Shown here one piece after another: positions 1 through 5,878 of a stretch of DNA of 5,936 nucleotides; position 1 is the first letter of the stretch; every line of letters begins with the position of its first letter. Source of the stretch: an uncultured Schwartzia sp. (lineage in GTDB: Bacteria > Bacillota > Negativicutes > Selenomonadales > Selenomonadaceae); NCBI GenBank assembly GCA_905372875.1, contig CAJPQU010000123.1, forward strand, positions 1 to 5,936. The letters are read 5' to 3'. The translations under genes were made by a program, and so were the position numbers. Under the pieces are notes generated by a model. That model had not been told where the DNA came from, ran no database searches, and saw nothing but the letters and a program-made list of their open reading frames with translations.

Positions 1-13
1 GGGGTTGTTTGAT

Positions 14-538
14 ATGGCGGGGGCGAAGGAGCGGGCTGCCGCCGTCCGGTTGCTGGTTTTGGACGCGGACGGCACGCTGACGGACGGCGGGATATACACC
101 GGCGGAGACGGGGAGCTTTTCAAGCGCTTTGACATCAAAGACGGGCTGGGTATCGCCCTTTGGCATAAGGTGGGCGGGAAAACGGCCGTCATCACCGGCC
201 GCACTTCCGACAGTTTAGCGGCCCGGGTGAAGGAGCTGGGGATCGCGGATCTTTGGCAGGGCTGCTTGGATAAGCGGGCAGCTTGGGAAGTGCTGAAGGC
301 GCGGTACGGTATGACGGAGGCAGAGATTGCCTATATGGGGGATGATCTCATCGATCTTCCGCTCATCACGCGGGCCGGGTTGGCGGCGGCTCCGGCAGAT
401 GCCGTGGACGAGGTGAAAAAGCGGGCACACTTCGTGACCAAAAAGGCGGGCGGACACGGTGCGGTGCGGGAGATCATAGAATTCATTCTCAAGGCGCAGG
501 GACGATGGGATGATTTGGTTAAGACCTTTCTCCCCTGA
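14..538 (+). CDS. kdsC: 3-deoxy-D-manno-octulosonate 8-phosphate phosphatase KdsC (HAD superfamily)
   Basis: KdsC removes the phosphate from Kdo-8-phosphate to give free Kdo, the sugar joining lipid A to the LPS core; it is a cytosolic HAD phosphatase that normally forms a tetramer without a cap domain. Numbered from the ATG at 14 (174 aa), motif I is DADGTLTDG with the nucleophile D17 and acid/base D19, motif II is ITGR (60-63), motif III includes the K of LDKR (K87), and motif IV is GDDLID (109-114). The family's C-terminal GGHGAVRE (146-153) is also present. Length is normal for KdsC. A TTG at position 5 is in frame and would add three residues, but the GGGG at 1-4 sits 9 nt before the ATG, like the other sites here, and touches the TTG, so ATG is preferred. 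An upstream start outside the window cannot be fully excluded. It is first in the visible operon, 42 nt before the acyltransferase. Function is very secure; only the start is uncertain. Confidence 0.95.
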   Translation: MAGAKERAAAVRLLVLDADGTLTDGGIYTGGDGELFKRFDIKDGLGIALWHKVGGKTAVITGRTSDSLAARVKELGIADLWQGCLDKRAAWEVLKARYGMTEAEIAYMGDDLIDLPLITRAGLAAAPADAVDEVKKRAHFVTKKAGGHGAVREIIEFILKAQGRWDDLVKTFLP

Positions 539-562
539 GCGCGCGCTTTCGTTAGGAGAGTT

Positions 563-575
563 TTCCCGGAGGGAA
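563..575 (+). promoter_or_regulatory. Ribosome binding site of the acyltransferase gene, inside a small inverted repeat
   Basis: GGAGGG at 568-573 lies 7 nt before the ATG at 581. It falls in the loop and 3' arm of a perfect 5-bp inverted repeat, TTCCC (563-567), GGA loop (568-570), GGGAA (571-575). The ribosome binding site is clear; that the hairpin matters for regulation is only a possibility. Confidence 0.6.
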
Positions 576-580
576 CCAGT

Positions 581-1501
581 ATGCTGTATTGGCTATTGAT
601 GCTTTTGAGCCGGATCATCTGCTGTCTGCCTCATTCGGCCCTATTGACATTGGGGCGGGGAGCCGGTATCCTGTATTACAGATTCATAAAAAAACAGCGG
701 CAGCGGGCCATTGGACAGATGATGGCGGGGCTGGCGATTTCGGAAGAGGAAGCAAAGAAGTTGGTGAAAGCTTCCTTCATCAATATGGCGACGAATGTTT
801 TCGAGATCTTCTACATGCCGCGGCTCAATGAGAATAATTTTCGCGACTACATTGACATTGAGCATTTGGAACGTCTGACGGATGCGCTGGCGGAAGGGCA
901 CGGCGTGGTGGTGCTGACGGGGCATATCGGGACGTGGGAGTGGCTGTCGGCGGCCTTCACGCTTTCCGGTCTGCCGGTGACGGCCATTGCCAAGCCGCAG
1001 CCCAACGAGCAGTATACGCGGGTTTTAAACGATCTGCGGGCTACGATCCATGTGGAGATATTTTCCCGAGGCACCAGTGAGCTTTTGGCGGCGGCCCGTG
1101 CTCTGAAACAGGGGAAGATCTTAGGCTTTTTGGCGGATCAGGACGCGGGCCCAGGCGGGGCTTTTATTGATTTTCTGGGCCGCCCGGCGTCAACGCCCAT
1201 GGGGCCGGCGGTTTTCTCCCGGAAATTCAATGCACCGGTCATCCCCGCCTTCATCCTGCGGCAAGAAGACGGCCGTCACCGGGTGATCGTCGGAGAAGCG
1301 CTGCGGTATGAGGATCACGGGGATACGGATCGGGATCTCTACGACTTCACCGTGCGCATGACGCGGATATTGGAGCGGGTGGTGCGGGAAAATCCTACGC
1401 AGTGGCTTTGGTTTCAAAAGCGGTGGAACACGCCGCCGGAAGAGCGGCACGTGAAGCATCACACTGTGACCGCGGAGGGGGGCAGAAGCGCCCATGAATA
1501 A
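581..1501 (+). CDS. Lipid A biosynthesis acyltransferase, LpxL/HtrB family (lysophospholipid acyltransferase superfamily)
   Basis: This 306-aa protein belongs to the family that transfers an acyl chain from acyl-ACP onto the Kdo-lipid A precursor at the cytoplasmic face of the inner membrane. The catalytic HX4E motif is visible in TGHIGTWEW (H115, E120). It is followed by the family block ADQDAGPGGAFIDFLGRP (185-202) with DQD at 186-188, then TPMGPAVFSRKFNAPVIPAF (205-224), and the C-terminal NPTQWLWFQKRWNTPP (271-286), matching the usual 'P..W.W...RW...P' ending. The N-terminal 30 residues are hydrophobic and probably anchor the protein in the membrane. The last 20 residues after the conserved ending are polar and His/Glu-rich and look like a dispensable tail. 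The ATG at 581 follows GGAGGG (568-573) by 7 nt. The 3' end overlaps lptC by 8 nt. Acyl chain length and order of acylation (LpxL versus LpxM role) cannot be read from sequence, so no symbol is given. Confidence 0.9.
   Translation: MLYWLLMLLSRIICCLPHSALLTLGRGAGILYYRFIKKQRQRAIGQMMAGLAISEEEAKKLVKASFINMATNVFEIFYMPRLNENNFRDYIDIEHLERLTDALAEGHGVVVLTGHIGTWEWLSAAFTLSGLPVTAIAKPQPNEQYTRVLNDLRATIHVEIFSRGTSELLAAARALKQGKILGFLADQDAGPGGAFIDFLGRPASTPMGPAVFSRKFNAPVIPAFILRQEDGRHRVIVGEALRYEDHGDTDRDLYDFTVRMTRILERVVRENPTQWLWFQKRWNTPPEERHVKHHTVTAEGGRSAHE
1474..1482 (+). promoter_or_regulatory. Ribosome binding site of lptC, inside the end of the upstream gene
   Basis: A purine run GGAGGGGGG lies within the acyltransferase coding sequence, 11 nt before the lptC ATG at 1494. 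It supports that start and the 8-nt gene overlap, an arrangement that typically couples translation of the two genes. Confidence 0.65.
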
Positions 1502-2030
1502 GAAAACCACGCTGCTGATTGCGGCAGCGCTCATCATTTTGGCGGTGGGGCTCGCTTGGACGGTTTTGACGATTCCGTCAGAACCGGCGGAGCCCCCGGA
1601 AGAGCCGAGAGCCATGGAGTATCAGTCGAATTTCCTGAGTGAGGAGAAAAACGGCCGGGTGATCTGGGATCTGCGGTCAGAGTCCACCACTGTGGACATG
1701 GCCACCCAGGCTACGGTATTCAAGAATCCGATCGCTCACTATTATCGAGAGGATGGAACGGTGCTGACCCTTACCGCGCCGGACGGGACCTATGCCAGCG
1801 ACACGAAGAACGTAAAGCTCTTCGGCGGTGTCAAGGCGACGGTGACGGATGGCAGCGCGCTGACCAGCGATGCTCTGGAGTGGGTCGCCGGAGAAGACCG
1901 CCTCGTCGCCACGGGGAAAGCCGTACTTTCACGGCCGGGAATCGAAGCGCGGGGAGATAAGATCGAGGCGCAGGAGGCCTTTACGGTCTTTCGCGCCGAG
2001 GGGAACGCCTATATAAAAAAGGAGAATTGA
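1494..2030 (+). CDS. lptC: LPS export ABC transporter periplasmic protein LptC
   Basis: LptC is the bitopic inner-membrane partner of the LptB2FG transporter; it takes LPS from the permease and passes it to LptA. The 178-aa product has a short basic N-terminus (MNKK), one membrane segment (about 6-27), then a Pro/Glu-rich linker (28-38) and a periplasmic beta-strand domain (about 40-175). Visible family features are the GRVIWDLRSES segment (54-64), the LTLTAPDGTYASDTKNVKL block (91-109), the GGVKATVTDG turn (111-120), the SDALEWVAGEDRL segment (125-137) and the final IEARGDKIEA...FRAEGNAYI (150-174). These are the OstA/LptC-type strand pattern and the length is typical (E. coli about 190 aa). 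It starts inside the acyltransferase gene and ends 4 nt before lptA. Its place directly before lptA and lptB makes LptC far more likely than any other OstA-like protein. Confidence 0.92.
   Translation: MNKKTTLLIAAALIILAVGLAWTVLTIPSEPAEPPEEPRAMEYQSNFLSEEKNGRVIWDLRSESTTVDMATQATVFKNPIAHYYREDGTVLTLTAPDGTYASDTKNVKLFGGVKATVTDGSALTSDALEWVAGEDRLVATGKAVLSRPGIEARGDKIEAQEAFTVFRAEGNAYIKKEN
2018..2024 (+). promoter_or_regulatory. Ribosome binding site of lptA
   Basis: AAAGGAG overlaps the last lptC codons and lies 10 nt before the ATG at 2035. It selects that ATG over the in-frame ATGs at 2041 and 2053, which would be 16 and 28 nt away. Confidence 0.75.
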
Positions 2031-2034
2031 CGAT

Positions 2035-2730
2035 ATGAAGATGGGGACAGGAATGAAGACGGGAGCGGCTTTTTTGGCGGCGGCCTGCCTTTTTTGCCCC
2101 GCGGCGGCTACGGCAGCGGGCGGTGAGGCTTCGGAGCTCCAGGCGGACGCGGTGGAATACAATTCCAAGACCGGGGAAATGACAGCCACGGGGCATGTAG
2201 TCTTAAAGCAGGGCGACGGTGTCGCCTACGCCGCTTTTGCTTCTTATAATACCCAGACGAAGGCGGGACGGCTCACCGGCGGCGTCACTGCTGACCGGGA
2301 AGGGGCGCACCTTACCTGCGACGTCTTACACATTCTTTCAGAGACCCAACTCTTGGCCGAAGGCAACGTCCATGGGACGAAAGAGGACAAATCTTTTGTC
2401 GGGCCGCAGGCGGAATATTTTACGGATCAGGAGTACATCCGGATGACGGCTGGCGGCACGATCACGACGAAAGACGGTTCTTTCACCGCCGATTACATGG
2501 AAGGCTGGATGCAGGAAGAACGCTGCAAAGGGGTCGGCTCGGCTCATATCGTGAGCGAAGCGCGGAATTTTGAAGGCGGCGGCGATGAGGCCGAATATTT
2601 CGGCCAGGAGAGCGGCAAGCTTCTCCTGACGGGGAACGCCTGGGCGGTGCAGGATAACAACACGCTGAAGAGCCAGCGGCTCACCGTCTATCTGAACGAA
2701 ACGGGCAAGGCCCAGGTCAGTGACCAGTGA
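2035..2730 (+). CDS. lptA: Periplasmic LPS transport protein LptA (OstA-like)
   Basis: LptA forms the periplasmic bridge along which LPS moves from LptC to the outer-membrane LptD. The 231-aa product begins with a signal peptide (basic residues K2 and K8, hydrophobic stretch 10-25) with a likely signal peptidase I site near PAAATAA (22-28). The mature part opens with the family's LQADAVEYNSKTGEMTATGHV (35-55) and then repeats a beta-hairpin pattern about six times, units near 49-72, 78-101, 105-129, 135-158, 163-189 and 196-220, each with a central glycine turn such as TGHV, TGGV, AEGNV, TAGGT, GVGSA, LTGNA. This is the OstA/jellyroll repeat of LptA. It is about 45 residues longer than E. coli LptA (185 aa), so it may carry extra strands. 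It lies 4 nt after lptC and 37 nt before lptB. The N-terminal half of an LptD is an alternative home for this fold, but the small size and context argue for LptA. Confidence 0.93.
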   Translation: MKMGTGMKTGAAFLAAACLFCPAAATAAGGEASELQADAVEYNSKTGEMTATGHVVLKQGDGVAYAAFASYNTQTKAGRLTGGVTADREGAHLTCDVLHILSETQLLAEGNVHGTKEDKSFVGPQAEYFTDQEYIRMTAGGTITTKDGSFTADYMEGWMQEERCKGVGSAHIVSEARNFEGGGDEAEYFGQESGKLLLTGNAWAVQDNNTLKSQRLTVYLNETGKAQVSDQ

Positions 2731-2750
2731 AAGCGGCTTTGCCGGCCGTT

Positions 2751-2757
2751 AAAGGAG
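2751..2757 (+). promoter_or_regulatory. Ribosome binding site selecting the TTG start of lptB
   Basis: AAAGGAG lies 10 nt before the TTG at 2768. No in-frame ATG lies nearby, and translation from this TTG gives the expected N-terminus of LptB (MFIETRDLVKTF), so a TTG start is well supported. Confidence 0.8.
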
Positions 2758-2767
2758 ATTTAGCGCA

Positions 2768-3487
2768 TTGTTCATCGAAACGCGGGATCTGGTAAAAACC
2801 TTCAAAAATCGCAGCGTTGTCGATCATGTGTCGGTACGGGTGGAAACCGGGGAGATCGTGGGCCTCTTGGGGCCTAACGGCGCGGGAAAGACCACCACCT
2901 TCTACATGATCATCGGCCTTGAACATCCCACGGCAGGGGAGGTCTACATCGGCGACCTTGAGGTCAGTCGCCTTCCCATGCACCGGCGGGCGGCCATGGG
3001 GCTCAGCTATCTGGCGCAGGAAGCTTCCATCTTCCGGCGGCTCACTGTGGAGGAGAATCTCATGGCGATCCTGGAGACCACGGATCTTTCGGCAGCGGCG
3101 TGTCGGCAGAAAATGGACGATCTCTTAGAGGAGTTTCACATCAGCCACGTGCGCGACCGCCGGGGGACAGAGCTTTCCGGCGGCGAGCGGCGGCGGGTGG
3201 AGATTGCCCGATGCCTCGCCATCGAGCCGAAATTCATTCTCCTGGATGAACCTTTTGCCGGGGTTGATCCCATTGCCGTGGCTGACATTCAAGGGATCAT
3301 CGAGTATCTGCGAACCCGGGGGATCGGCATCCTGATCACCGATCACAACGTCCGGGAGACGCTGCGCATCGTGGATCGGGCTTACATCATGAACGTGGGG
3401 GAGATCCTGATCGAAGGGGATCGGGAAACCATTGCCGACAGCGAGTTGGCAAAGAAATTTTATCTGGGTGATGCGTTCACCTTGTAG
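2768..3487 (+). CDS. lptB: LPS export ABC transporter ATP-binding protein LptB
   Basis: LptB is the cytoplasmic ATPase; two copies drive LPS extraction by the LptF/G permease. The 239-aa protein has every ABC ATPase element in order: Walker A GPNGAGKTT (35-43), Q-loop Q84 in YLAQEASIFRRLTVEENLMA (81-100), signature LSGGERRRVEIAR (136-148), Walker B FILLDEP (156-162) with D160 and catalytic E161, D-loop GVDP (165-168), and switch histidine H193 in TDHNVRETL. The 'QEASIFRRLTVEENLMAIL' stretch and 'SGGERRRVEIARCLA ... FAGVDPIAV' are hallmarks of LptB rather than of branched-chain amino acid transporters, its nearest relatives. It starts with TTG. Its TAG stop overlaps the ribosome binding site of the next gene, the LptF/G permease, which is its expected membrane partner. 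Confidence 0.97.
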   Translation: MFIETRDLVKTFKNRSVVDHVSVRVETGEIVGLLGPNGAGKTTTFYMIIGLEHPTAGEVYIGDLEVSRLPMHRRAAMGLSYLAQEASIFRRLTVEENLMAILETTDLSAAACRQKMDDLLEEFHISHVRDRRGTELSGGERRRVEIARCLAIEPKFILLDEPFAGVDPIAVADIQGIIEYLRTRGIGILITDHNVRETLRIVDRAYIMNVGEILIEGDRETIADSELAKKFYLGDAFTL

Positions 3488-3490
3488 GAG
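3486..3490 (+). promoter_or_regulatory. Ribosome binding site of the LptF/G permease gene
   Basis: AGGAG overlaps the lptB stop codon and lies 9 nt before the ATG at 3500. An in-frame TTG at 3497 directly precedes the ATG (6 nt spacing), but the ATG fits the 7-11 nt spacing of the other genes better. Confidence 0.65.
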
Positions 3491-3499
3491 CGTCCTTTG

Positions 3500-4600
3500 A
3501 TGCACATCAGAATCTTAGACCGCTATATTTTCCGGGAAGTCTTTATGACCTTTATCTTCGGGATCTGCGCCTTTTCCGCCGTATTCATCGGCTCGGGCAC
3601 GCTGTTTCGCATCGCGCAGTACATCACGGAGTACGGTGCGTCCGTAGGTTCGGTCGTCAAGATTTTCTTTTTGAGTCTGCCGAGCGTTATCATCTGGACG
3701 TTTCCCATGTCCATGCTCTTGGGATGTCTTTTGGCCTTTGGCCGCTTGTCTGCTTCCAGCGAGATCACGGCCATGAAATCCTGCGGCATCAGCTTTCACC
3801 GGATTTCCTATCCGGCGCTGATTTTAGGGTTTTGTGTCAGCCTCTTCGCCGTCTGGTTTAATGAATACATCGTCCCCTGGTCCAATTCGGCCTACACCCG
3901 GGTGCTGAATTACGAAATCAAGGGGAACACGGCGCCCCAGTCCCAGGAACACATCATCATCAAAGACATCCAAAACGGGCAGATCGTTCGGCTCATCTAC
4001 GCCCGCCGCTATGATGCCACCACCGAGACCATGCAGGGCGTGACCATGCAGATGTTTGAAGACGGCAAGGTTTCCCACGTGGAGGATGCGGAGTACGCGA
4101 AGTGGGACAAGAATCAATGGGTCATGTACAAGGGCGTCATCTATGACATTCCCAAGGATTCTGATGAGGATGCCCAGCACAAGATGTATTTTGAACAGCA
4201 GATCTTGCCGGTGAAGGATAGTCCGGGAACGATCCTCCGGGATCAGAAGAAGCCGGAAGAGCTGACCATCAAAGAGCTTCGGGAACAGATCAAGATATTA
4301 AATGACCGCTACGTCAATACGAAGAAGATGGAAACGGAGCTTTATCAGCGGTTCACTATTCCTTTCGCCAGCTTCATCTTCGCTCTGGTGGGGATTCCCC
4401 TGGGGCTTCAGCCTCAGCGGGCCAGTTCGTCTCGAGGCTTCGCCGTGAGCATCATCATCATTTTCGTTTATTACGTTTTCATGACCATAGGTGGAGCCAT
4501 CGCGCAGAGCGGCGCGCTTCCAGCGGCGCTGGCCGTCTGGCTGCCGAATATCGTGGGCCTTATCGCGGGGCTCTTTTTGATGCGGCAGGCGGCAAGATAA
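3500..4600 (+). CDS. LptF/LptG family LPS export permease (YjgP/YjgQ)
   Basis: This 366-aa inner-membrane protein is the permease of the LPS extractor; in the family it pairs to form a cavity for LPS and is driven by LptB. Hydrophobic segments fit the family's six helices: about 16-38, 54-80, 102-122, then a periplasmic domain (about 123-284), then 285-303, 313-335 and 341-361. The short cytoplasmic stretch GRLSASSEITAMKSCGIS (81-98), with conserved E88, corresponds to the coupling helix that docks on LptB. Other family marks are YIFREV near the N-terminus, LPSVIIWTFPMSMLLG (60-75), FNEYIVPWSN (120-129) and IPLGLQPQRASSSRGFAVSI (299-318). Length matches E. coli LptF (366) and LptG (360). It follows lptB after 12 nt. 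Only one such gene is visible, and sequence reading alone does not say whether it is LptF or LptG, so the symbol is left blank. Confidence 0.93.
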   Translation: MHIRILDRYIFREVFMTFIFGICAFSAVFIGSGTLFRIAQYITEYGASVGSVVKIFFLSLPSVIIWTFPMSMLLGCLLAFGRLSASSEITAMKSCGISFHRISYPALILGFCVSLFAVWFNEYIVPWSNSAYTRVLNYEIKGNTAPQSQEHIIIKDIQNGQIVRLIYARRYDATTETMQGVTMQMFEDGKVSHVEDAEYAKWDKNQWVMYKGVIYDIPKDSDEDAQHKMYFEQQILPVKDSPGTILRDQKKPEELTIKELREQIKILNDRYVNTKKMETELYQRFTIPFASFIFALVGIPLGLQPQRASSSRGFAVSIIIIFVYYVFMTIGGAIAQSGALPAALAVWLPNIVGLIAGLFLMRQAAR

Positions 4601-4648
4601 CTTTCGATAAGGCGCGTAGTACTTACAGCGTTCAAATATGCAGTCTGG
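4601..4648 (+). other. Short gap between the permease and DUF3084 genes, nothing recognised
   Basis: This is the widest gap in the window (63 nt including the ribosome binding site). I see no hairpin followed by a T run and no good -35/-10 pair, so DUF3084 is most simply read as part of the same transcript. Confidence 0.5.
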
Positions 4649-4655
4649 AAAGGAG
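4649..4655 (+). promoter_or_regulatory. Ribosome binding site of the DUF3084 gene
   Basis: AAAGGAG lies 8 nt before the ATG at 4664 and sets the start so that the first membrane helix begins at residue 3. Confidence 0.75.
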
Positions 4656-4663
4656 ATCGTCGG

Positions 4664-5845
4664 ATGTATGGACTTGTCCTGATTTTAGTGCTTATTGTCA
4701 CCGGCGGCGTCATTGCCTTTATCGGCGACCGGGTGGGGTCGCGGGTGGGAAAGAGAAAGCTGTCTCTCTTTGGGCTTCGCCCTCGTCATACTTCTGTCAT
4801 CGTTACCATTATTACTGGCGTTCTCATTACCACCCTTACTTTTGTCATTTTGGCGGGGGCATCGGACAATGTCCGCACCGCCCTCTTCGGCATGGAGCAG
4901 CTCAATCAGCTCATGGGGGAGACAAAAGCGCGGCTTCAGGCTACGGATATGCAGCTGGCCGACGCGAAGGTCGAGCAGCAGCAGGCAGCCGCGGATCTGG
5001 CGAAATCAAAAACGGAGATTGACAAGCTCCACGATAAGCAGGCGGCTTTGGAAGAGCGGGCCAGGGAACTGGCGGCGGGCAACGCGCAACTGGAGGCGGA
5101 CGCGGCGGCGCTTCAGCAGAAGAATCAAGGACTTACGATGCAGAATGCGACGCTTATGACAGACAATCAGGCCCTGGAAGAGCGTACTGACGTTTTGCGC
5201 AAGGGGCTCCAATTCGTCCGGGAGGGGAATATTGTCTTTCAGGCGGGGGAAGTCATTGCCAGCGGTATCGTCCGAGGTGGACGTACGTTTGAAGAAGTTT
5301 TAGCGGATATGGGCGGCCTCATCCAGTTGGCTAACCGCAACGCAGCCCAGCGGCTCGGCGTCGGGGATGAGCGCAGCGAGATCTGGATCTATCAGCCCGA
5401 ATATGAGCAGGCCGCCCGTACCATCGCCGCGGGGGAGGACGATATGGTGGTGCGCATCGTAGCCGCGGGAAATTTGGTGCGGGGGGAGCCGGTACGGACG
5501 AACCTTCAGCTCTTTAAGAATCGTATCGTCTATCGTCAGGATGAATTTATTATCGCCCGGCCGTTTAAGATCAACGGGCACAATCCTGGCGAAGCGGAGC
5601 AGGTGGTCATGAGCTTCCTTCGGGACGTAAACGCCGCCGCTATAGCGCAAGGGATCCTGCCGGATCCCATTCGGGGATCGGTGGGGATCATGGAAGGGTC
5701 GCAGTTCTATGACATCGTACAGGCTCTCGTTCCCCTGGACGGCACGATAGTGCTGAGCGCCTACGCCCGAGCGGATACGGACGCTTTGGGGCCGCTGCGG
5801 CTGAATTTGAAGGTAGAAACAGACGCTAAGGGGCAAAACGAATAG
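4664..5845 (+). CDS. DUF3084 domain-containing membrane/coiled-coil protein
   Basis: The molecular function is unknown. The 393-aa product has two N-terminal membrane helices (about 3-20 and 44-64) joined by a highly basic loop, GDRVGSRVGKRKLSLFGLRP (21-40) plus RH, which is the signature of DUF3084 proteins. Then comes a long Ala/Gln/Glu/Leu/Lys-rich coiled coil (about 75-185) and a mixed alpha/beta C-terminal domain (about 186-385) with the stretches VFQAGEVIASGIVRGGRTFEEV (190-200 and onward) and EQVVMSFLRDVNAAAIAQGI (312-331). By the positive-inside rule the basic loop should be cytoplasmic, which puts the coiled coil and C-terminal domain in the periplasm; that is inference. It lies 63 nt after the LptF/G permease and 33 nt before a YqgF-like gene, all codirectional. 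The family is also known from Cyanobacteria, another diderm lineage. The placement suggests an envelope role, but no reaction or partner can be read from it. Confidence 0.9.
   Translation: MYGLVLILVLIVTGGVIAFIGDRVGSRVGKRKLSLFGLRPRHTSVIVTIITGVLITTLTFVILAGASDNVRTALFGMEQLNQLMGETKARLQATDMQLADAKVEQQQAAADLAKSKTEIDKLHDKQAALEERARELAAGNAQLEADAAALQQKNQGLTMQNATLMTDNQALEERTDVLRKGLQFVREGNIVFQAGEVIASGIVRGGRTFEEVLADMGGLIQLANRNAAQRLGVGDERSEIWIYQPEYEQAARTIAAGEDDMVVRIVAAGNLVRGEPVRTNLQLFKNRIVYRQDEFIIARPFKINGHNPGEAEQVVMSFLRDVNAAAIAQGILPDPIRGSVGIMEGSQFYDIVQALVPLDGTIVLSAYARADTDALGPLRLNLKVETDAKGQNE
5651..5668. repeat. Perfect 7-bp inverted repeat inside the DUF3084 gene
   Basis: GGGATCC (5651-5657), a TGCC loop (5658-5661) and GGATCCC (5662-5668) form a perfect inverted repeat within the codons for GILPDP. 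There is no T tract after it. It may be chance in a GATC-rich gene. Confidence 0.5.
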
Positions 5846-5864
5846 AGCAGCGCGGGGAGAAGGG

Positions 5865-5871
5865 AAAGGGG
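5865..5871 (+). promoter_or_regulatory. Ribosome binding site selecting the TTG start of the YqgF-like gene
   Basis: AAAGGGG, within a longer purine run (5851-5876), lies 7 nt before the TTG at 5879. The reading frame from that TTG immediately gives a recognisable RNase H-fold first strand, so the start is credible. Confidence 0.6.
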
Positions 5872-5878
5872 AAAGACT

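Noticed and set aside
538..549. GC-rich palindrome AGCGCGCGCT followed by TT after kdsC
   Set aside because: A gapless palindrome leaves only about 3 bp of stem around a loop, and the T run is too short for an intrinsic terminator.
1190..1615. A 141-codon open frame on the - strand across the acyltransferase/lptC junction
   Set aside because: It is antisense to two recognised genes and spans their overlap, with no recognisable protein features.
2086..2091. Possible lipoprotein cysteine in the LptA signal peptide (LAAAC, C18)
   Set aside because: Position -3 is Ala rather than Leu/Val/Ile, the hydrophobic stretch before it is short, and an ATA/AAA-type signal peptidase I site follows, as expected for soluble LptA.
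2732..2750. Imperfect hairpin between lptA and lptB
   Set aside because: The stem is about 6 bp with a G-T pair and is not followed by a T run; the lptB ribosome binding site comes directly after, so it is not a terminator.
4601..4648. Possible internal promoter before the DUF3084 gene
   Set aside because: AT-rich bits such as AAATAT are present, but no -35-like hexamer lies at 16-18 nt spacing.
4695..5159. A 154-codon + strand open frame inside the DUF3084 gene in another frame
   Set aside because: Its translation is Arg/Ser/Leu-rich with no recognisable family, as expected of an out-of-frame reading of a GC-rich coiled-coil region.
5300..5836. A 178-codon open frame on the - strand opposite the DUF3084 gene
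   Set aside because: It lies wholly antisense to a well-supported gene, its translation has no recognisable family features, and high GC makes such open frames common.
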